DNA of 64,000 nt from [Scytonema hofmanni] UTEX 2349 (GCF_000582685.1 NZ_KK073768.1:4567901-4631900); one strand, 5' to 3'; numbered from the stretch's first letter, positions 25,095 through 34,656 are shown. The notes: a model not told the origin generated them from the sequence alone. Made by a program: numbers and translations.

Positions 25095-25341
25095 TAAATT
25101 ACTGAAGTAAAAGGAAGATGCAGTTAATTAAACTACCACAGTCACTGTATTCGTTCATTTTAACTGGGGAAATGTGATTTTCTGGTTATTTTGGCATCTT
25201 GATATGGTGATTTCTAGTTAAAAAATAAACTTTTTTGTCACCAAAGTGCGAACATTTGTTACGAATAGTGCAACCAATTTAACCGAAAATAATTGTTTTC
25301 TGTCACGATAAAAGCTAATTTTCGTTCTGGGTCTTAACTCC

Positions 25342-26661
25342 ATGTCATCTCCAAAAAGTTTACTGATTCGCGGCGCTCGCATTATTCTACCTAATGGTGA
25401 GTTAATAGTAGGGGATGTCCTGACCCGCGATCGCCAAATTATTGAAGTCGCTCCAGAAATCTCCTCGGCAACACCAACAACAGAAATTGACGCAGATGGG
25501 TTAACTTTGTTGCCAGGGGTAATTGACCCCCAGGTACACTTCCGGGAACCAGGACTAGAGCACAAGGAAGACTTGTTCACTGCCAGTTGTGCTTGTGCTA
25601 AGGGGGGAGTTACCTCGTTTCTAGAAATGCCGAATACTCGTCCCCTGACGATTACCCAGCAAGCTTTAGACGACAAGTTGCAACGCGCTCAAAGCAAGTG
25701 CCTGGTTAATTATGGCTTTTTTATTGGCGCAACTCCAGAAAATCTGCCTTCTTTGCTTTCTTCCCAGCCGACACCAGGAATTAAGATTTTTATGGGATCA
25801 ATGCACGGTAACTTACTGGTGTCTCAAGAAGCGGCACTTGATGCTATATTTGCTCATGGCGATCGCTTAATTGCCGTTCACGCAGAAGACCAAGCCAGAA
25901 TCAATGAACGTCGTCAGGAATTTGCCGGAATTCACGATCCTGCTGTTCACTCGCAAATTCAAGACAATGAAGCGGCACTTTTGGCAACTAAGCTAGCGTT
26001 AAAACTTTCTAAAAAATATCAACGTCGGCTGCATATTCTCCATATGTCAACGGCAGAAGAAGCCCAATTGCTGCGTCAAGATAAGCCGAGTTGGGTAACG
26101 GCAGAGGTGACACCACAACATTTACTGCTAAATACCAGCGCTTATGAGAAGATTGGCACTTTAGCGCAGATGAATCCACCTTTGCGATCGCCTCACGATA
26201 ATGAAGTTCTTTGGCAAGCTTTGCGCGATGGGGTAATTGATTTCATTGCCACAGATCATGCACCTCACACTTTAGAGGAGAAGGCTCTCGAATATCCCAA
26301 CAGCCCTTCTGGAATGCCTGGGGTGGAAACTTCTCTAGCTTTAATGTTAACTGCTGCCATGCAGGGGCGATGTAGTGTTGCCCAAGTTGTGAATTGGATG
26401 TCAACCGCTGTAGCTTCATCGTATGGTATTCCTCATAAAGGAGCGATCGCACCTGGGTTTGATGCTGATTTAGTTTTAGTAGATTTGCAAACCTACCGCC
26501 AAGTCCGACGCGAGGAATTGTTAACTAAATGCGGTTGGAGTCCTTTTGAAGGCTGGAATCTCACCGGATGGGCTGTGACAACTATTGTCAACGGTGAAAT
26601 TGTTTATGACAAAGGCAAATTGAATACCGATGTGCGGGGTCAAGCTTTAAATTTTTTGTAG
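25342..26661 (+). CDS. pyrC: dihydroorotase
   Basis: A 439-residue amidohydrolase of pyrimidine synthesis that closes carbamoyl-aspartate to dihydroorotate. Visible metal and substrate motifs are DPQVHFREPGLEHKED, FLEMPNTRPLT, HAEDQARI, LHILHMSTAEE and IATDHAPHTLEEK; the last holds the catalytic Asp. The type is the long class I enzyme typical of cyanobacteria. The start ATG at 25342 sits before the conserved SLLIRGARIILPNGE. No operon mates; it is divergent from lepB with a 247-bp gap containing only AT-rich sequence. Confidence 0.94.
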   Translation: MSSPKSLLIRGARIILPNGELIVGDVLTRDRQIIEVAPEISSATPTTEIDADGLTLLPGVIDPQVHFREPGLEHKEDLFTASCACAKGGVTSFLEMPNTRPLTITQQALDDKLQRAQSKCLVNYGFFIGATPENLPSLLSSQPTPGIKIFMGSMHGNLLVSQEAALDAIFAHGDRLIAVHAEDQARINERRQEFAGIHDPAVHSQIQDNEAALLATKLALKLSKKYQRRLHILHMSTAEEAQLLRQDKPSWVTAEVTPQHLLLNTSAYEKIGTLAQMNPPLRSPHDNEVLWQALRDGVIDFIATDHAPHTLEEKALEYPNSPSGMPGVETSLALMLTAAMQGRCSVAQVVNWMSTAVASSYGIPHKGAIAPGFDADLVLVDLQTYRQVRREELLTKCGWSPFEGWNLTGWAVTTIVNGEIVYDKGKLNTDVRGQALNFL

Positions 26662-27850
26662 AACTGCATTTATGACCTTTTTTGAATTCATGCATTCAAA
26701 ATGAATAAATCAAAAAACAATTAGATATCATGTCCGTTTAATTAACAGGAATAAAAACCTACCTGTCGTCGTAGAGACGTTCCGGCGGAACGTCTTTACA
26801 TTTCGATAGTTGAGTTAACCTGGTTTGGCTTCAGTATTAACTACATAATTCGCGATAATAATATATTTTTATCTTAAAAAAATCAAAGTAATTTATATCA
26901 TTAATTTATAATTAGCGATTTCTACTGAGTACATTTTGAAAACAACTTGGCAATACTAATTATAGACCTCAAGACTCATTCTTTTTTGCACTATTGCATA
27001 CACAGCAGTAAGCATCTGGCGTTGGGGTTCAAAGCGCTGTAGGGACTGAAGTCAATACGGTTCGATTAAGCCCCCAGGCTTCAGCTTGGGGCGTTGCCAA
27101 AGCCTGCCGACCCAGGCTTGGGTGAGCACAACGCCTCACCGTTCACTTGTGTTGGCTATCTGCATTCGTTCTTTACAGTTGCTAGTAGTTGAGAGCAGGT
27201 ACGAGAAGTCGGGCAAAATTCGTAGTCTCTCAGCCGCCAAAATACTGCTGTACCGAGTTTATTTTTATAATTGAGTCATAAAGCATATGCGTATTTATAA
27301 TTAAAAATGCGTATAACATCATTTACATTGGCTATCAAATATCCAATGTAAATGCTTGATAAATCTATCGTTGTAGAAAAATGGCTAATAAAAACTGGTA
27401 ACTAAAATGACAAATTTTGAAAATGACTCTGACGAGCGTGGTAGTGGCAGATTTGACCAGCCCTCAATTTGACATCAACTGTTTTCAGACATTTTTTGGT
27501 GTCGCGAGAAATAAGCAATTTCTGGGTTTTCATTTTTTTAGCGTCGATGGTGGGAGGTGTTAGCAGATGTGCTTGCTACAGACATTGCCAATTCCCTAAT
27601 CCCAAAAGTGGGAAACGAATGCGGCGTTAGGGTAGCTTACAGTATGTATCGCTTGCGGTCTTAGTTGAACGTCACCAATGCGAGATAGTGCGATCGCGCA
27701 CCGAAGACAATTATGTTCACAGCGAATGCGTGTTTCGGCTCTGGTATTATTCCACTGACCGACAATCCCCTATTACTGTAGGGAGTTGACAAGTGCGTTG
27801 ATTTCGGCTTGAGTTCTAAAAAAAGTGTGTCTTGCTCTCATTGACAAGAG
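26662..27850. other. 1.2-kb region without a convincing gene
   Basis: It contains the hairpin GTAGAGACGTTCC / GGAACGTC (26771-26799), a lone MITE family 2 end (CAATACGGTTCGATTAAG from 27053) followed by CCCAGGCTTCAGCTTGGGGC, and AT-rich stretches. The part 27420-27850 has mixed codon-like composition but many stops and fits no RNA family I recognise. The open frame at 27086-27274 has no family features and is not called. Confidence 0.5.
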
Positions 27851-28309
27851 TTATATTAGCCGTGCGATCGCTGAGTTAATCAAGCAATTAAACGCTGTAA
27901 TTTCTGCTTGACGTATACCCTCATCTCCAAAGCTCAAACACACTTTGAGATAACTATCTGGCTGGTACGGCATTCGCTCTGCCCATTCGATAGCCACAAT
28001 TCCTGGCGTAACTTCAATTCCTTCCCAGTAGGTTTCTAAATTCAAAGTTACGACTTCCTTTGATTCTAAGCGATATAAATCGAGGTGGTATAGGGGGAGA
28101 CGCCCTTCATCATACTCATTAATCAAAGTGAAAGTGGGACTAACAATAGGTTCGGTGATACCCAAACCTGCGCCAATACCTTGCACTAACGTAGTTTTGC
28201 CAGCACCTAAATCACCTTTGAGTAAAATTACACTACCAGCAGTCAGCGATCGACCAAAAGTGAAGCCAAGCTCGTGTGTCGCATCTGCACTTCCAAGAAC
28301 AATTTTCAT
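27851..28309 (-). CDS. tsaE: TsaE, t6A tRNA-modification ATPase
   Basis: A 152-residue ATPase that helps the TsaD complex make N6-threonylcarbamoyladenosine in tRNA. It has the P-loop ILLKGDLGAGKTTLVQGIGA, the switch-like SPTFTLINEYDEGRLPLYHLDLYR and the family IVAIEWAERMP. The frame is open upstream to 28396, but those codons are translated TTGGGCA repeats (MPNAQCPMPN), so the ATG at 28309 (MKIVLGSADATHELG) is the true start. The leader is repeat DNA up to a few bases before the ATG. It is followed upstream by the YvcK-type gene on the same strand. Confidence 0.92.
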   Translation of the reverse strand: MKIVLGSADATHELGFTFGRSLTAGSVILLKGDLGAGKTTLVQGIGAGLGITEPIVSPTFTLINEYDEGRLPLYHLDLYRLESKEVVTLNLETYWEGIEVTPGIVAIEWAERMPYQPDSYLKVCLSFGDEGIRQAEITAFNCLINSAIARLI

Positions 28310-28313
28310 AATT

Positions 28314-28412
28314 GGGTATTGGGCATTGGGCATTGGGCATTGGGCATTGGGCATTGGGCATTGGGCATGGGGCATTGGGCATTGGGCATTGGGCATTGGG
28401 CATTGGGCATTG
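28314..28412. repeat. TTGGGCA heptamer tandem array
   Basis: About 14 near-perfect copies of the heptamer TTGGGCA, with one variant ATGGGGCA, directly upstream of the tsaE start codon. Frames through it are open on both strands (ALGIGHW or MPNAQCP repeats), giving false long ORFs such as 28128-28673. Related tracts lie at 4938-4968, 59545-59600 and 59800-59850. Confidence 0.92.
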
Positions 28413-28464
28413 GATTATAAAATGTCTCCCTCATCTCCCTCATCTCCGCCATCTCCCCATCCCC

Positions 28465-29844
28465 CTACCTCCCCATCCCCTGATGGGCGCCACTGTACCA
28501 CCGCAACAAAACTCGTGCTAATTTCTGAGGATTGTGACGGACGCAGCCGATATCATCTTCAAACAAAATATTTGCTAAGACAATTCTTCGTCCCAAATTC
28601 AATACAGCTTCGCGATCGAGAAAGACCGGATGAGAGTTTTGTTGAGCGTAGCGGATTAGTGAATGAGCGCTAGGGGATTTTTTATGTACTAATACAGCAT
28701 CAAAAAGCTGTCGTCCACAAGCGGCATCAATTGCTCTAATGTGGTCAGAAACAGTGTATCCTTGAGTTTCACCCGGTTGAGTCATGATATTGCAGACATA
28801 AATACGGGGGGCAAGGGATGCGGCGATCGCATCGGCAATTTGTGGAACCAACAAATTAGGAATCAGACTAGTATATAGACTACCCGGACCAATTATGATA
28901 TAATCTGCTTCATTAATTGCCTTGATAGCTGTTGGCAAAGCTGGCGGATTAGCCGGAATGCAGCCAATTTTCACAATAGTACCCCCAGCTTCGGGAATGC
29001 TCGACTCCCCCTCAATTCGGCGACCATCGGCTAACTCAGCCCAAAGGCGAACATCGCTCAAAGTTGCGGGTAATACTTGTCCTCGCACCGCTAGCACTTT
29101 GGAACTAGCAGCGACGGCTCGTTCTAAATCTCCGGTTATATCACTCATCGCCGTTAAAAACAAGTTACCAAAACTGTGACCCGTCAAGCCATCTCCAGCT
29201 TTGAAGCGGTATTGAAACAGTTCGGTTAAAAGCTTTTCTTCGTCTGCTAGTGCTGCTAAACAGTTACGAATATCTCCTGGTGGTAACACGCCAAATTCTT
29301 GGCGCAACCGTCCAGAAGAACCGCCATCATCAGCGACGGTGACAATGGCGGTAATATTGGCACTGTAGGTTTTCAGTCCTCTCAGCAATGTGGAAAGTCC
29401 CGTACCACCGCCAATCACGACAATTTTCGGTCCCCGGTACAATCGACGATGCGCCAATAATACATCAATTAATTCTTCTTCACTTTGTCCTTGTGGTCTG
29501 AGAACCTTAGTAATTGAGCCTACAGTGCGGGTTTGCCCCCAGAGAAGCAACAGCAAGCCAAACAATATAACCAAAGGTCCACTAATATAATTGGGTAAGA
29601 CATCGGTGATTACTCCCAAAAAACCCCGGAGAAACTCAAGCACCCAAAAAATTGGTGTCAGCTTAATCCAAATAGCCAATCCCAGACTTGCTAGCACTAC
29701 ACCCGCAACCGAGATGAGCAACCAGCGTTTCACCGATATACCGGGGGATAACCATTTGAACCACTGATTAACCCTATGGGAAGTGCGACGACGCGACTGT
29801 GCTTGCAAGGTGTTTAAAGCTTGTCTGAGAAAACCAATTGACAT
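28465..29844 (-). CDS. YvcK/CofD-like gluconeogenesis factor with membrane anchor
   Basis: A 459-residue protein. About 120 N-terminal residues carry two hydrophobic segments (LLISVAGVVLASLGLAIWI and PLVILFGLLLLLWG), an extension not found in short YvcK proteins. The core starts PKIVVIGGGTGLSTLLRGLK and continues with IVTVADDGGSSGRLRQEFG, PPGDIRNCLAALADEE, FGNLFLTAMSDITGD and IIIGPGSLYTSLIPNLLVP, all family hallmarks (nucleotide-sugar binding). YvcK affects cell-wall precursor flow in other bacteria. It is transcribed toward tsaE. Confidence 0.9.
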   Translation of the reverse strand: MSIGFLRQALNTLQAQSRRRTSHRVNQWFKWLSPGISVKRWLLISVAGVVLASLGLAIWIKLTPIFWVLEFLRGFLGVITDVLPNYISGPLVILFGLLLLLWGQTRTVGSITKVLRPQGQSEEELIDVLLAHRRLYRGPKIVVIGGGTGLSTLLRGLKTYSANITAIVTVADDGGSSGRLRQEFGVLPPGDIRNCLAALADEEKLLTELFQYRFKAGDGLTGHSFGNLFLTAMSDITGDLERAVAASSKVLAVRGQVLPATLSDVRLWAELADGRRIEGESSIPEAGGTIVKIGCIPANPPALPTAIKAINEADYIIIGPGSLYTSLIPNLLVPQIADAIAASLAPRIYVCNIMTQPGETQGYTVSDHIRAIDAACGRQLFDAVLVHKKSPSAHSLIRYAQQNSHPVFLDREAVLNLGRRIVLANILFEDDIGCVRHNPQKLARVLLRWYSGAHQGMGR

Positions 29845-30018
29845 ACCTGAAAATAAACAATGTGTTTAGAACAGTGAATAAGAGAAAATTTACAGCACCT
29901 GGGTTTAACGCCAAATGTGGAATTATTAAATTTTTTGATTCCATTACATTAAGAGCTACTAGTTAAACTTGCCAGCATCCCAGTAAAACAATACCCTGGT
30001 TTGGTAAAACCGAAACTA

Positions 30019-30510
30019 ATGGAAAAGCGAATTTTAGGATTAGATCCAGGACTGGCAATTTTAGGATTTGGTGCCATAACTTGCAAACAAAGTCAAGCTA
30101 AGGTACAAAGCACAACAGTAGATATGCTGGATTTTGGTGTTATCAGAACGCCGTCAGATGCGGAAATGGGACAGCGACTGTCTACCTTGTTCGACGATTT
30201 GCACACCCTGATGGAGGAATTTAAACCCGATTTGGTAGCGATCGAGAAATTATTCTTCTATCGTATGTCAAGTACTATCTTAGTTGCACAAGCGCGGGGT
30301 GTGATGATTTTAGTCTTAGGGCAGCGTCGCTTACCCTATGTGGAATTTACACCTGCCCAAATTAAACTAGCGTTAACGGGGTATGGCAATGCCGAAAAGT
30401 CGGAAGTCCAAGATGCGGTAGCGCGAGAGTTAGATTTAGATTATATCCCCAAGCCTGATGATGCTTCAGATGCTTTGGCGGTAGCGTTAACAGCGTGGTA
30501 TCAGATTTAA
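30019..30510 (+). CDS. ruvC: Holliday junction resolvase RuvC
   Basis: A 163-residue endonuclease that cuts Holliday junctions with RuvAB. Catalytic acids are seen at LGLDPGLAILGFG, in LVAIEKLFFYRMSST, and in the C-terminal KPDDASDALAVALTAW. The typical EFTPAQIKLALTGYGNAEK DNA-binding loop is present. The ATG at 30019 (MEKRILGLDPG) is preferred over a TTG at 30001. The gene is monocistronic. Confidence 0.94.
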   Translation: MEKRILGLDPGLAILGFGAITCKQSQAKVQSTTVDMLDFGVIRTPSDAEMGQRLSTLFDDLHTLMEEFKPDLVAIEKLFFYRMSSTILVAQARGVMILVLGQRRLPYVEFTPAQIKLALTGYGNAEKSEVQDAVARELDLDYIPKPDDASDALAVALTAWYQI

Positions 30511-30653
30511 ATATTTTAGACGAATAAAAACCTTGGAAACTAAACAATAATATAGCGGTTTTGGAATATGCGCGATCAATCGCAATTTCAGATGCTCATC
30601 TTACCCCCGTGGCTACAATTAAACAACTACAGTAAAAATTAAGGAGTTACTCT

Positions 30654-30980
30654 ATGACTCTCCAAGAACTAGAACATCAAATCCTTGCTCTACTCCCAAC
30701 GGAAAAAGCCGCAATTATCCAAAGTCTAACTCAAACTATCAATATTGGAGCTAAAGGTATTACTAAAACACCTGGTGTTTGCGGTGGAGAAGCTTGCATT
30801 ACTGGAACCCGTATTTCTGTTTGGCTATTAGTTGAAGCGCGTCGTCTTGGCATTCCTGAAGCCCAACTTTTGCAAGATTATCCTTATATTAGTGCAGCCG
30901 ATTTAGTTAATGCTTGGGTATATGCAGATGCTTATCCTGAAGAAATTGAAACTGTTATCCGCGCTAATGAGGTGGCTTAA
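30654..30980 (+). CDS. DUF433 protein with N-terminal extension
   Basis: A 108-residue protein. Residues about 36-107 are a DUF433 domain: ITKTPGVCGGEACITGTRIS, VWLLVEARRLGIPEAQLLQD and YPYISAADLVNAWVYADAYP. The N-terminal 30 residues form a helix typical of the longer class (LQELEHQILALLPTEKAAII). AAGGAG precedes the ATG. In many genomes a DUF5615 toxin follows directly; here the next gene (DUF29) is 183 bp away and unrelated, so the partner is absent. Confidence 0.87.
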   Translation: MTLQELEHQILALLPTEKAAIIQSLTQTINIGAKGITKTPGVCGGEACITGTRISVWLLVEARRLGIPEAQLLQDYPYISAADLVNAWVYADAYPEEIETVIRANEVA

Positions 30981-31163
30981 ATACGGAATTTTAAACGCAA
31001 AGGTACACGGAGGTAAGCGCAGAGTGACGCAGAGTTTTTGTGATAAATTTTCGTCATAAACTTATGGAATATTGTAGTTATAACAACAAGTAAGTTGCGA
31101 AGATTCAATAAAAATGACGATTTTTACTATTACTGAAATTGAGTAAAGTAGGGTTAATAGCTA

Positions 31164-31601
31164 ATGGAAGAACTGCTAGAAATAAAGGAACTACTGCACC
31201 AAGGAAAAGTAGCAGAAGCTCTCATCATTGTCGAAGAATTAGAGGAGATGAGTAAACTTGATAAACTCAATAAAATATTTAGCTATGCCATCATTTTATT
31301 GTTACATCTAATTAAAAAAATGGCTGAAAAGCGAACAACTAAATCTTGGGAAACTTCTATTTTCAACTCAGTTAAGCAAATTCAACGCAGCAATCAGCGT
31401 CGCAAAGGAAAGGGTACTTATTTAACTGAAGAAGAATTATTAGAAACTATACATGATGCCTATGAATCTGCTTTGAGAGAAGCAGCTATAGAAGTATTTG
31501 AAGGAAGCTATGAAGCTGAAGAAATTAGCGAAATGGTAGAGTGTGAAGAGATTATTAAAATGGCGATAGACTTAATTTTAGAGCGAAATAACCTCAGCTA
31601 A
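31164..31601 (+). CDS. divergent DUF29-family protein
   Basis: A 145-residue acidic, helical protein. The segment IFSYAIILLLHLIKKMAEKR followed by TKSWETSIFNSVKQIQRSNQ matches the DUF29 core (leucine-rich helix, then S-W-x-x-S-I), but the N-terminus differs from the classical members at 5501 and 53085. Function unknown. It is followed by a Uma2 gene 63 bp downstream. Confidence 0.75.
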   Translation: MEELLEIKELLHQGKVAEALIIVEELEEMSKLDKLNKIFSYAIILLLHLIKKMAEKRTTKSWETSIFNSVKQIQRSNQRRKGKGTYLTEEELLETIHDAYESALREAAIEVFEGSYEAEEISEMVECEEIIKMAIDLILERNNLS

Positions 31602-31664
31602 CGCTAATCAATCATTCGTTGCGCTTCTGTTGCTACAATCAAGGCAAGCTTGAAAAATCTTCCT

Positions 31665-32243
31665 ATGATAGCCATTCCCGAACAACCGCAAAAAATGACC
31701 ATTGAGGAATATCTCCAATGGGAACCTGACCAAGACGTTCGCTACGAATATGTCAACGGCGAACTCTTTGCCATGACAGGTGGTACAATTCCCAATAATG
31801 ATATTGCTCTAAATCTTTACACTGCCCTACGCCCACATTTACGTTCCAGAGGTTGTCGAGCGAACGTGTCAGACGTGAAGGTGCAAGTTAGTCCTAAAAG
31901 TCCATATTACTATCCTGATGTTATCGTCAGTTGTGACCCTCAAGACCTCAACGCCCGCAAATTTATTCAAAATCCTAAACTAATTGCGGAAGTTCTCTCT
32001 CCTGGTACAAGCGGTAAAGATAGGGGTGAAAAATTCACTTACTACCTGACAATCCCCACTTTGCAAGATTATATCTTAATTGATTCGGAGAAAATTTCCG
32101 TGGAATGTTACTGTCGGGGAGAGGGAAGAATGTGGCTTTACTATCCCTACACTGTTGGAGACATTATCACCCTATCAAGCATTGAATTTGAGTTTCCTAT
32201 CGAATGGTTGTATGAAGGTGTTGTATTTGAAACAGAAGAATAA
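31665..32243 (+). CDS. Uma2-family (DUF820) PD-(D/E)XK protein
   Basis: A 192-residue protein of the Uma2 family, very numerous in cyanobacteria and built on a restriction-endonuclease-like fold. Marks are TIEEYLQWEPDQDVRYEYVN, ELFAMTGGTIPNNDIALNLY, the PD and ExL active-site parts in YYPDVIVSC and LIAEVLSPGT, and TYYLTIPTLQDYILIDSEK. The ATG at 31665 is preferred over the TTG at 31650. The usual Lys of the E-x-K motif appears as Leu/Ser (EVLS), as in many family members. Biological role is unknown. Confidence 0.87.
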   Translation: MIAIPEQPQKMTIEEYLQWEPDQDVRYEYVNGELFAMTGGTIPNNDIALNLYTALRPHLRSRGCRANVSDVKVQVSPKSPYYYPDVIVSCDPQDLNARKFIQNPKLIAEVLSPGTSGKDRGEKFTYYLTIPTLQDYILIDSEKISVECYCRGEGRMWLYYPYTVGDIITLSSIEFEFPIEWLYEGVVFETEE

Positions 32244-32252
32244 AAGTACACC

Positions 32253-32933
32253 TTACGGACTCTGTTTTTTCATCTCCATCGCATCTGTAGCCAAAAGTTC
32301 TGTAGCTTCTTGCAAAAGTTGCTTTTGCTCGAATTGAATTTCCTCTAACCGCAGAGTAATTTCTGTAAGTCTTTGCTGTTTATCTTTGTGAATTTCTTGA
32401 GAAGTTGCAGGTGGCAAAGCTGGTAGATTATTAACTGGTTCATGTGATGTGAGTTTTTTAATCGCGATATTGCCAGCTTTTGTAAATGAGAAAAAACTAA
32501 CTTTAATTAAGGCAAAAAGTAATTTAAAAGGAACTTGAAGAATTGACCAACTAGCCGTTTCAATTAAGCGTACAATAGCTTTGATGATACTTGAGGCGAT
32601 CGCAATCACCAAAAGCAGAATTACTAAACTGATGATTGGGTGATTACTCCCCCAACTAAGGACTTGCATTATCCGGAAAATAGTTGGATGTTGAGTAATC
32701 CAATCATTCACCGAAGATGCGATCGCGCTTTCAACTGCTCTCGATGTTGTATTCTTAATTTGGTCAGCATTTTGCCAAGACTGTTCTAATGAACTTTTAG
32801 CTTGTTCAACAGTTGTCGTTGCTGTTTGCTGCCAAGATTCTTTAACTTGCTGCGCTGATTTGGTTAGAGAATCAACGCTTTGATAAACAAAATCTTTCGC
32901 TTGCTGAATGCGAGGAAATATCTGTGTGAGCAA
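32253..32933 (-). CDS. hypothetical membrane protein with coiled coils
   Basis: A 226-residue protein I do not assign to a family. Residues 1-70 are a polar Gln/Ser/Ala helix with heptad character (DSLTKSAQQVKESWQQTATT), residues about 95-160 hold two or three membrane segments (HPIISLVILLLVIAIASSII and ILQVPFKLLFALIKVSFFSF), and the end is a charged coiled coil (LTEITLRLEEIQFEQKQLLQ). The layout suggests a membrane-bound scaffold. Convergent with the Uma2 gene, with a 9-bp gap. Confidence 0.6.
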   Translation of the reverse strand: MLTQIFPRIQQAKDFVYQSVDSLTKSAQQVKESWQQTATTTVEQAKSSLEQSWQNADQIKNTTSRAVESAIASSVNDWITQHPTIFRIMQVLSWGSNHPIISLVILLLVIAIASSIIKAIVRLIETASWSILQVPFKLLFALIKVSFFSFTKAGNIAIKKLTSHEPVNNLPALPPATSQEIHKDKQQRLTEITLRLEEIQFEQKQLLQEATELLATDAMEMKKQSP

Positions 32934-33507
32934 ATTTATGTTTAGGATCGAATTTTGTATATTCTACCATTTATCCATAAAAACGAAGCTCTAATTAGTC
33001 CTCGTAGGCGGGCTTTGTTCATGTAGCACCACCCTGATTATTTATTTCTTCCTCTGGGAATTTTAAATGCGTGAATTTTGAATTCAAAAAGGGTCAAGTT
33101 TGATGCTTATCCCATTCAAAGGTTATGGGACTGAAATGGATTAAAATAATGTTGGGTTTCCTTGGGTTAAGCTAACCTACAAAATCAGCGATCGCACGCT
33201 CATCAACATTTATACATGGTGCGATCAGAAGTTGCTAGGGTAAGCGGAAGTCATCATATTTTGATACATAGTGATGGGCGTCAAACAGTGGTTTCGGTCT
33301 GAAGGGGGGACGATTGGTCGGGGTTTTTTAGCACAAATACTGCGCGATTGCAAGATATAAGGTGACGAGTTTAAGTCTCTATTCTTATATAAAGCGATCG
33401 CCTTACTTTTAAGACAGTCGCTACAAGAGCAGCGATCGCACTTTTGAGAACAGACATCGCACTTAAAATTTTTGTTTAAAATGATTGTGTAAATTACAAG
33501 GAGGATA
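32934..33507. other. 574-bp HIP1-rich region before xisH
   Basis: No gene seen. Contains several HIP1 sites and one 69-bp copy (33394-33462) of a repeat also found three times after xisI. AAGGAGG at 33499-33505 is the xisH ribosome site. Confidence 0.55.
33394..33462. repeat. 69-bp dispersed repeat, copy upstream of xisH
   Basis: GCGATCGCC, then TTTTAAGACAGTCGCTACAA, then a second HIP1 site and TTTTGAGAACAGACATCGCAC. Three further copies follow xisI (34403-34653), so the repeat family flanks the xisHI pair. Confidence 0.85.
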
Positions 33508-33924
33508 ATGCCAGCAAAAGATGTTTACCACGATGCGGTTAAAAATGCTTTGATTAAAGACGGTTGGAGCATTTTAGCTGATCCTTATAAAATTAAATAC
33601 AAAGATGCTGAATTATTTGCTGATTTAGCAGCAGAAAAACCTATTGCTGCTGAACAAAATGGACGCAAAATTGTTGTCGAAATTAAAAGCTTTTTAAGCG
33701 CCTCACCAATGAGAGATTTTGAACTGGCTTTAGGACAATATATTTTATATCGAAACTTCATTAATCTTACTGAACCAGAATATCAAATTTATTTAGCAAT
33801 TAAGGACAGTATTTACGAAAACTTTTTTAAACGGGAGTCCATTCAAGATATTACTAAAATAAATCAATTACTTTTGATTGTTGTTGAGATGGAAAAGGAG
33901 GAAATTTTACAATGGATAAATTAA
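33508..33924 (+). CDS. xisH: XisH-family protein
   Basis: A 138-residue XisH protein, first described as a factor controlling excision of the fdxN element in heterocysts and now known to be widespread. It has MPAKDVYHDAVKNALIKDGW and the nuclease-like core FADLAAEKPIAAEQNGRKIVVEIKSF (given here in two parts: FADLAAEKPIA, then KIVVEIKSFLS), resembling the D-ExK of PD-(D/E)XK folds. A perfect AAGGAGG precedes the ATG. It overlaps xisI by 13 bp, so the two are coupled. No XisF recombinase or fdxN element is in the window. Confidence 0.92.
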   Translation: MPAKDVYHDAVKNALIKDGWSILADPYKIKYKDAELFADLAAEKPIAAEQNGRKIVVEIKSFLSASPMRDFELALGQYILYRNFINLTEPEYQIYLAIKDSIYENFFKRESIQDITKINQLLLIVVEMEKEEILQWIN

Positions 33925-34253
33925 AAAAATATCGTAATTATATTATAAAAATCTTAACAGAATATCACGAATGGGTTTCTGGTTCAGCCAATTTAGATCA
34001 AGAAAGTTGCCTTGTTTTTGACGAGATACATGATCAATATTTTTGGCTGTTTATGGGTTGGGAAGGAAAGAAAAAAATCAGAAATATTCAAGTTCATATT
34101 CGCATTAAAAATGAGAAGATTTATATTGAGGAAGATTGGACGGAGGAAGGAATTGCTACTGAGTTATTAAGGGAAAATGTACCGAAAGAGGATATTGTTC
34201 TAGCTTTCTACGATCCAGAAAGTCGTAAGTTAACTGAGTTTGCTGTTGCTTAA
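33912..34253 (+). CDS. xisI: XisI-family protein
   Basis: A 113-residue XisI protein: MDKLKKYRNYIIKILTEYHE, DEIHDQYFWLFMGWEG, RNIQVHIRIKNEKIYIEEDW and the tail VPKEDIVLAFYDPESRKLTE are family blocks. It starts inside the xisH coding end. The tight XisH-XisI pairing and multi-copy spread across cyanobacteria suggest a two-part module, possibly toxin-antitoxin-like; that is my inference from the coupling and nuclease-like XisH. Confidence 0.92.
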   Translation: MDKLKKYRNYIIKILTEYHEWVSGSANLDQESCLVFDEIHDQYFWLFMGWEGKKKIRNIQVHIRIKNEKIYIEEDWTEEGIATELLRENVPKEDIVLAFYDPESRKLTEFAVA

Positions 34254-34402
34254 ATTACACTAAAATTTCGTAGGGTGGGTTAGCGAAGCGCGTAACTCAC
34301 CATTAATACGTCATTTGGAGGAGAATTTAGATGGTGCATTGCATTAATATTAATGCACCCTACAAGATCCGCGATCGCACGCTCATCAACCGTCCTACAT
34401 GA

Positions 34403-34653
34403 GCGATCACCTCTGTTTAAGACAGTCGCTACAACATCACGCGATCGCACTTTTGAGAACAGACATCCCACGCTCCAATACTTTCATACATGGGCGATGT
34501 CTACGACGGGCTTCGCCTACGCATTACTTTTAAGACAGTCGCTACAAGAGCGGCGATCGCACTCTTGAGAACAGACATCGCACCCTTATCAACCATCATC
34601 CATGAGCGATCGCTTGACTTTTAACACAGTCGCTACAAGAGCAGCGATCGCAC
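34403..34653. repeat. three tandem copies of the xisHI-flanking repeat
   Basis: Copies at 34403-34471, 34521-34583 and 34605-34653 share GACAGTCGCTACAA, a HIP1 site and GAGAACAGACATC with the copy at 33394. Between copies lie CTCATCAACC/ATCCATGAGCGATC spacers. The second copy is interrupted by a GTCTACGACGGGCTTCGCCT segment. Confidence 0.8.
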
Positions 34654-34656
34654 TAA

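Noticed and set aside
27086..27274. 62-codon plus-strand frame
   Set aside because: Begins in a dispersed repeat, no protein-like pattern, no ribosome site.
28128..28673. 181-codon plus-strand frame antisense to tsaE
   Set aside because: Antisense shadow joined to translated TTGGGCA repeats (ALGIGHW).
33508..34253. Idea that this marks an fdxN excision element
   Set aside because: No XisF recombinase, nif genes or recombination sites are present; xisH/xisI occur widely outside that element.
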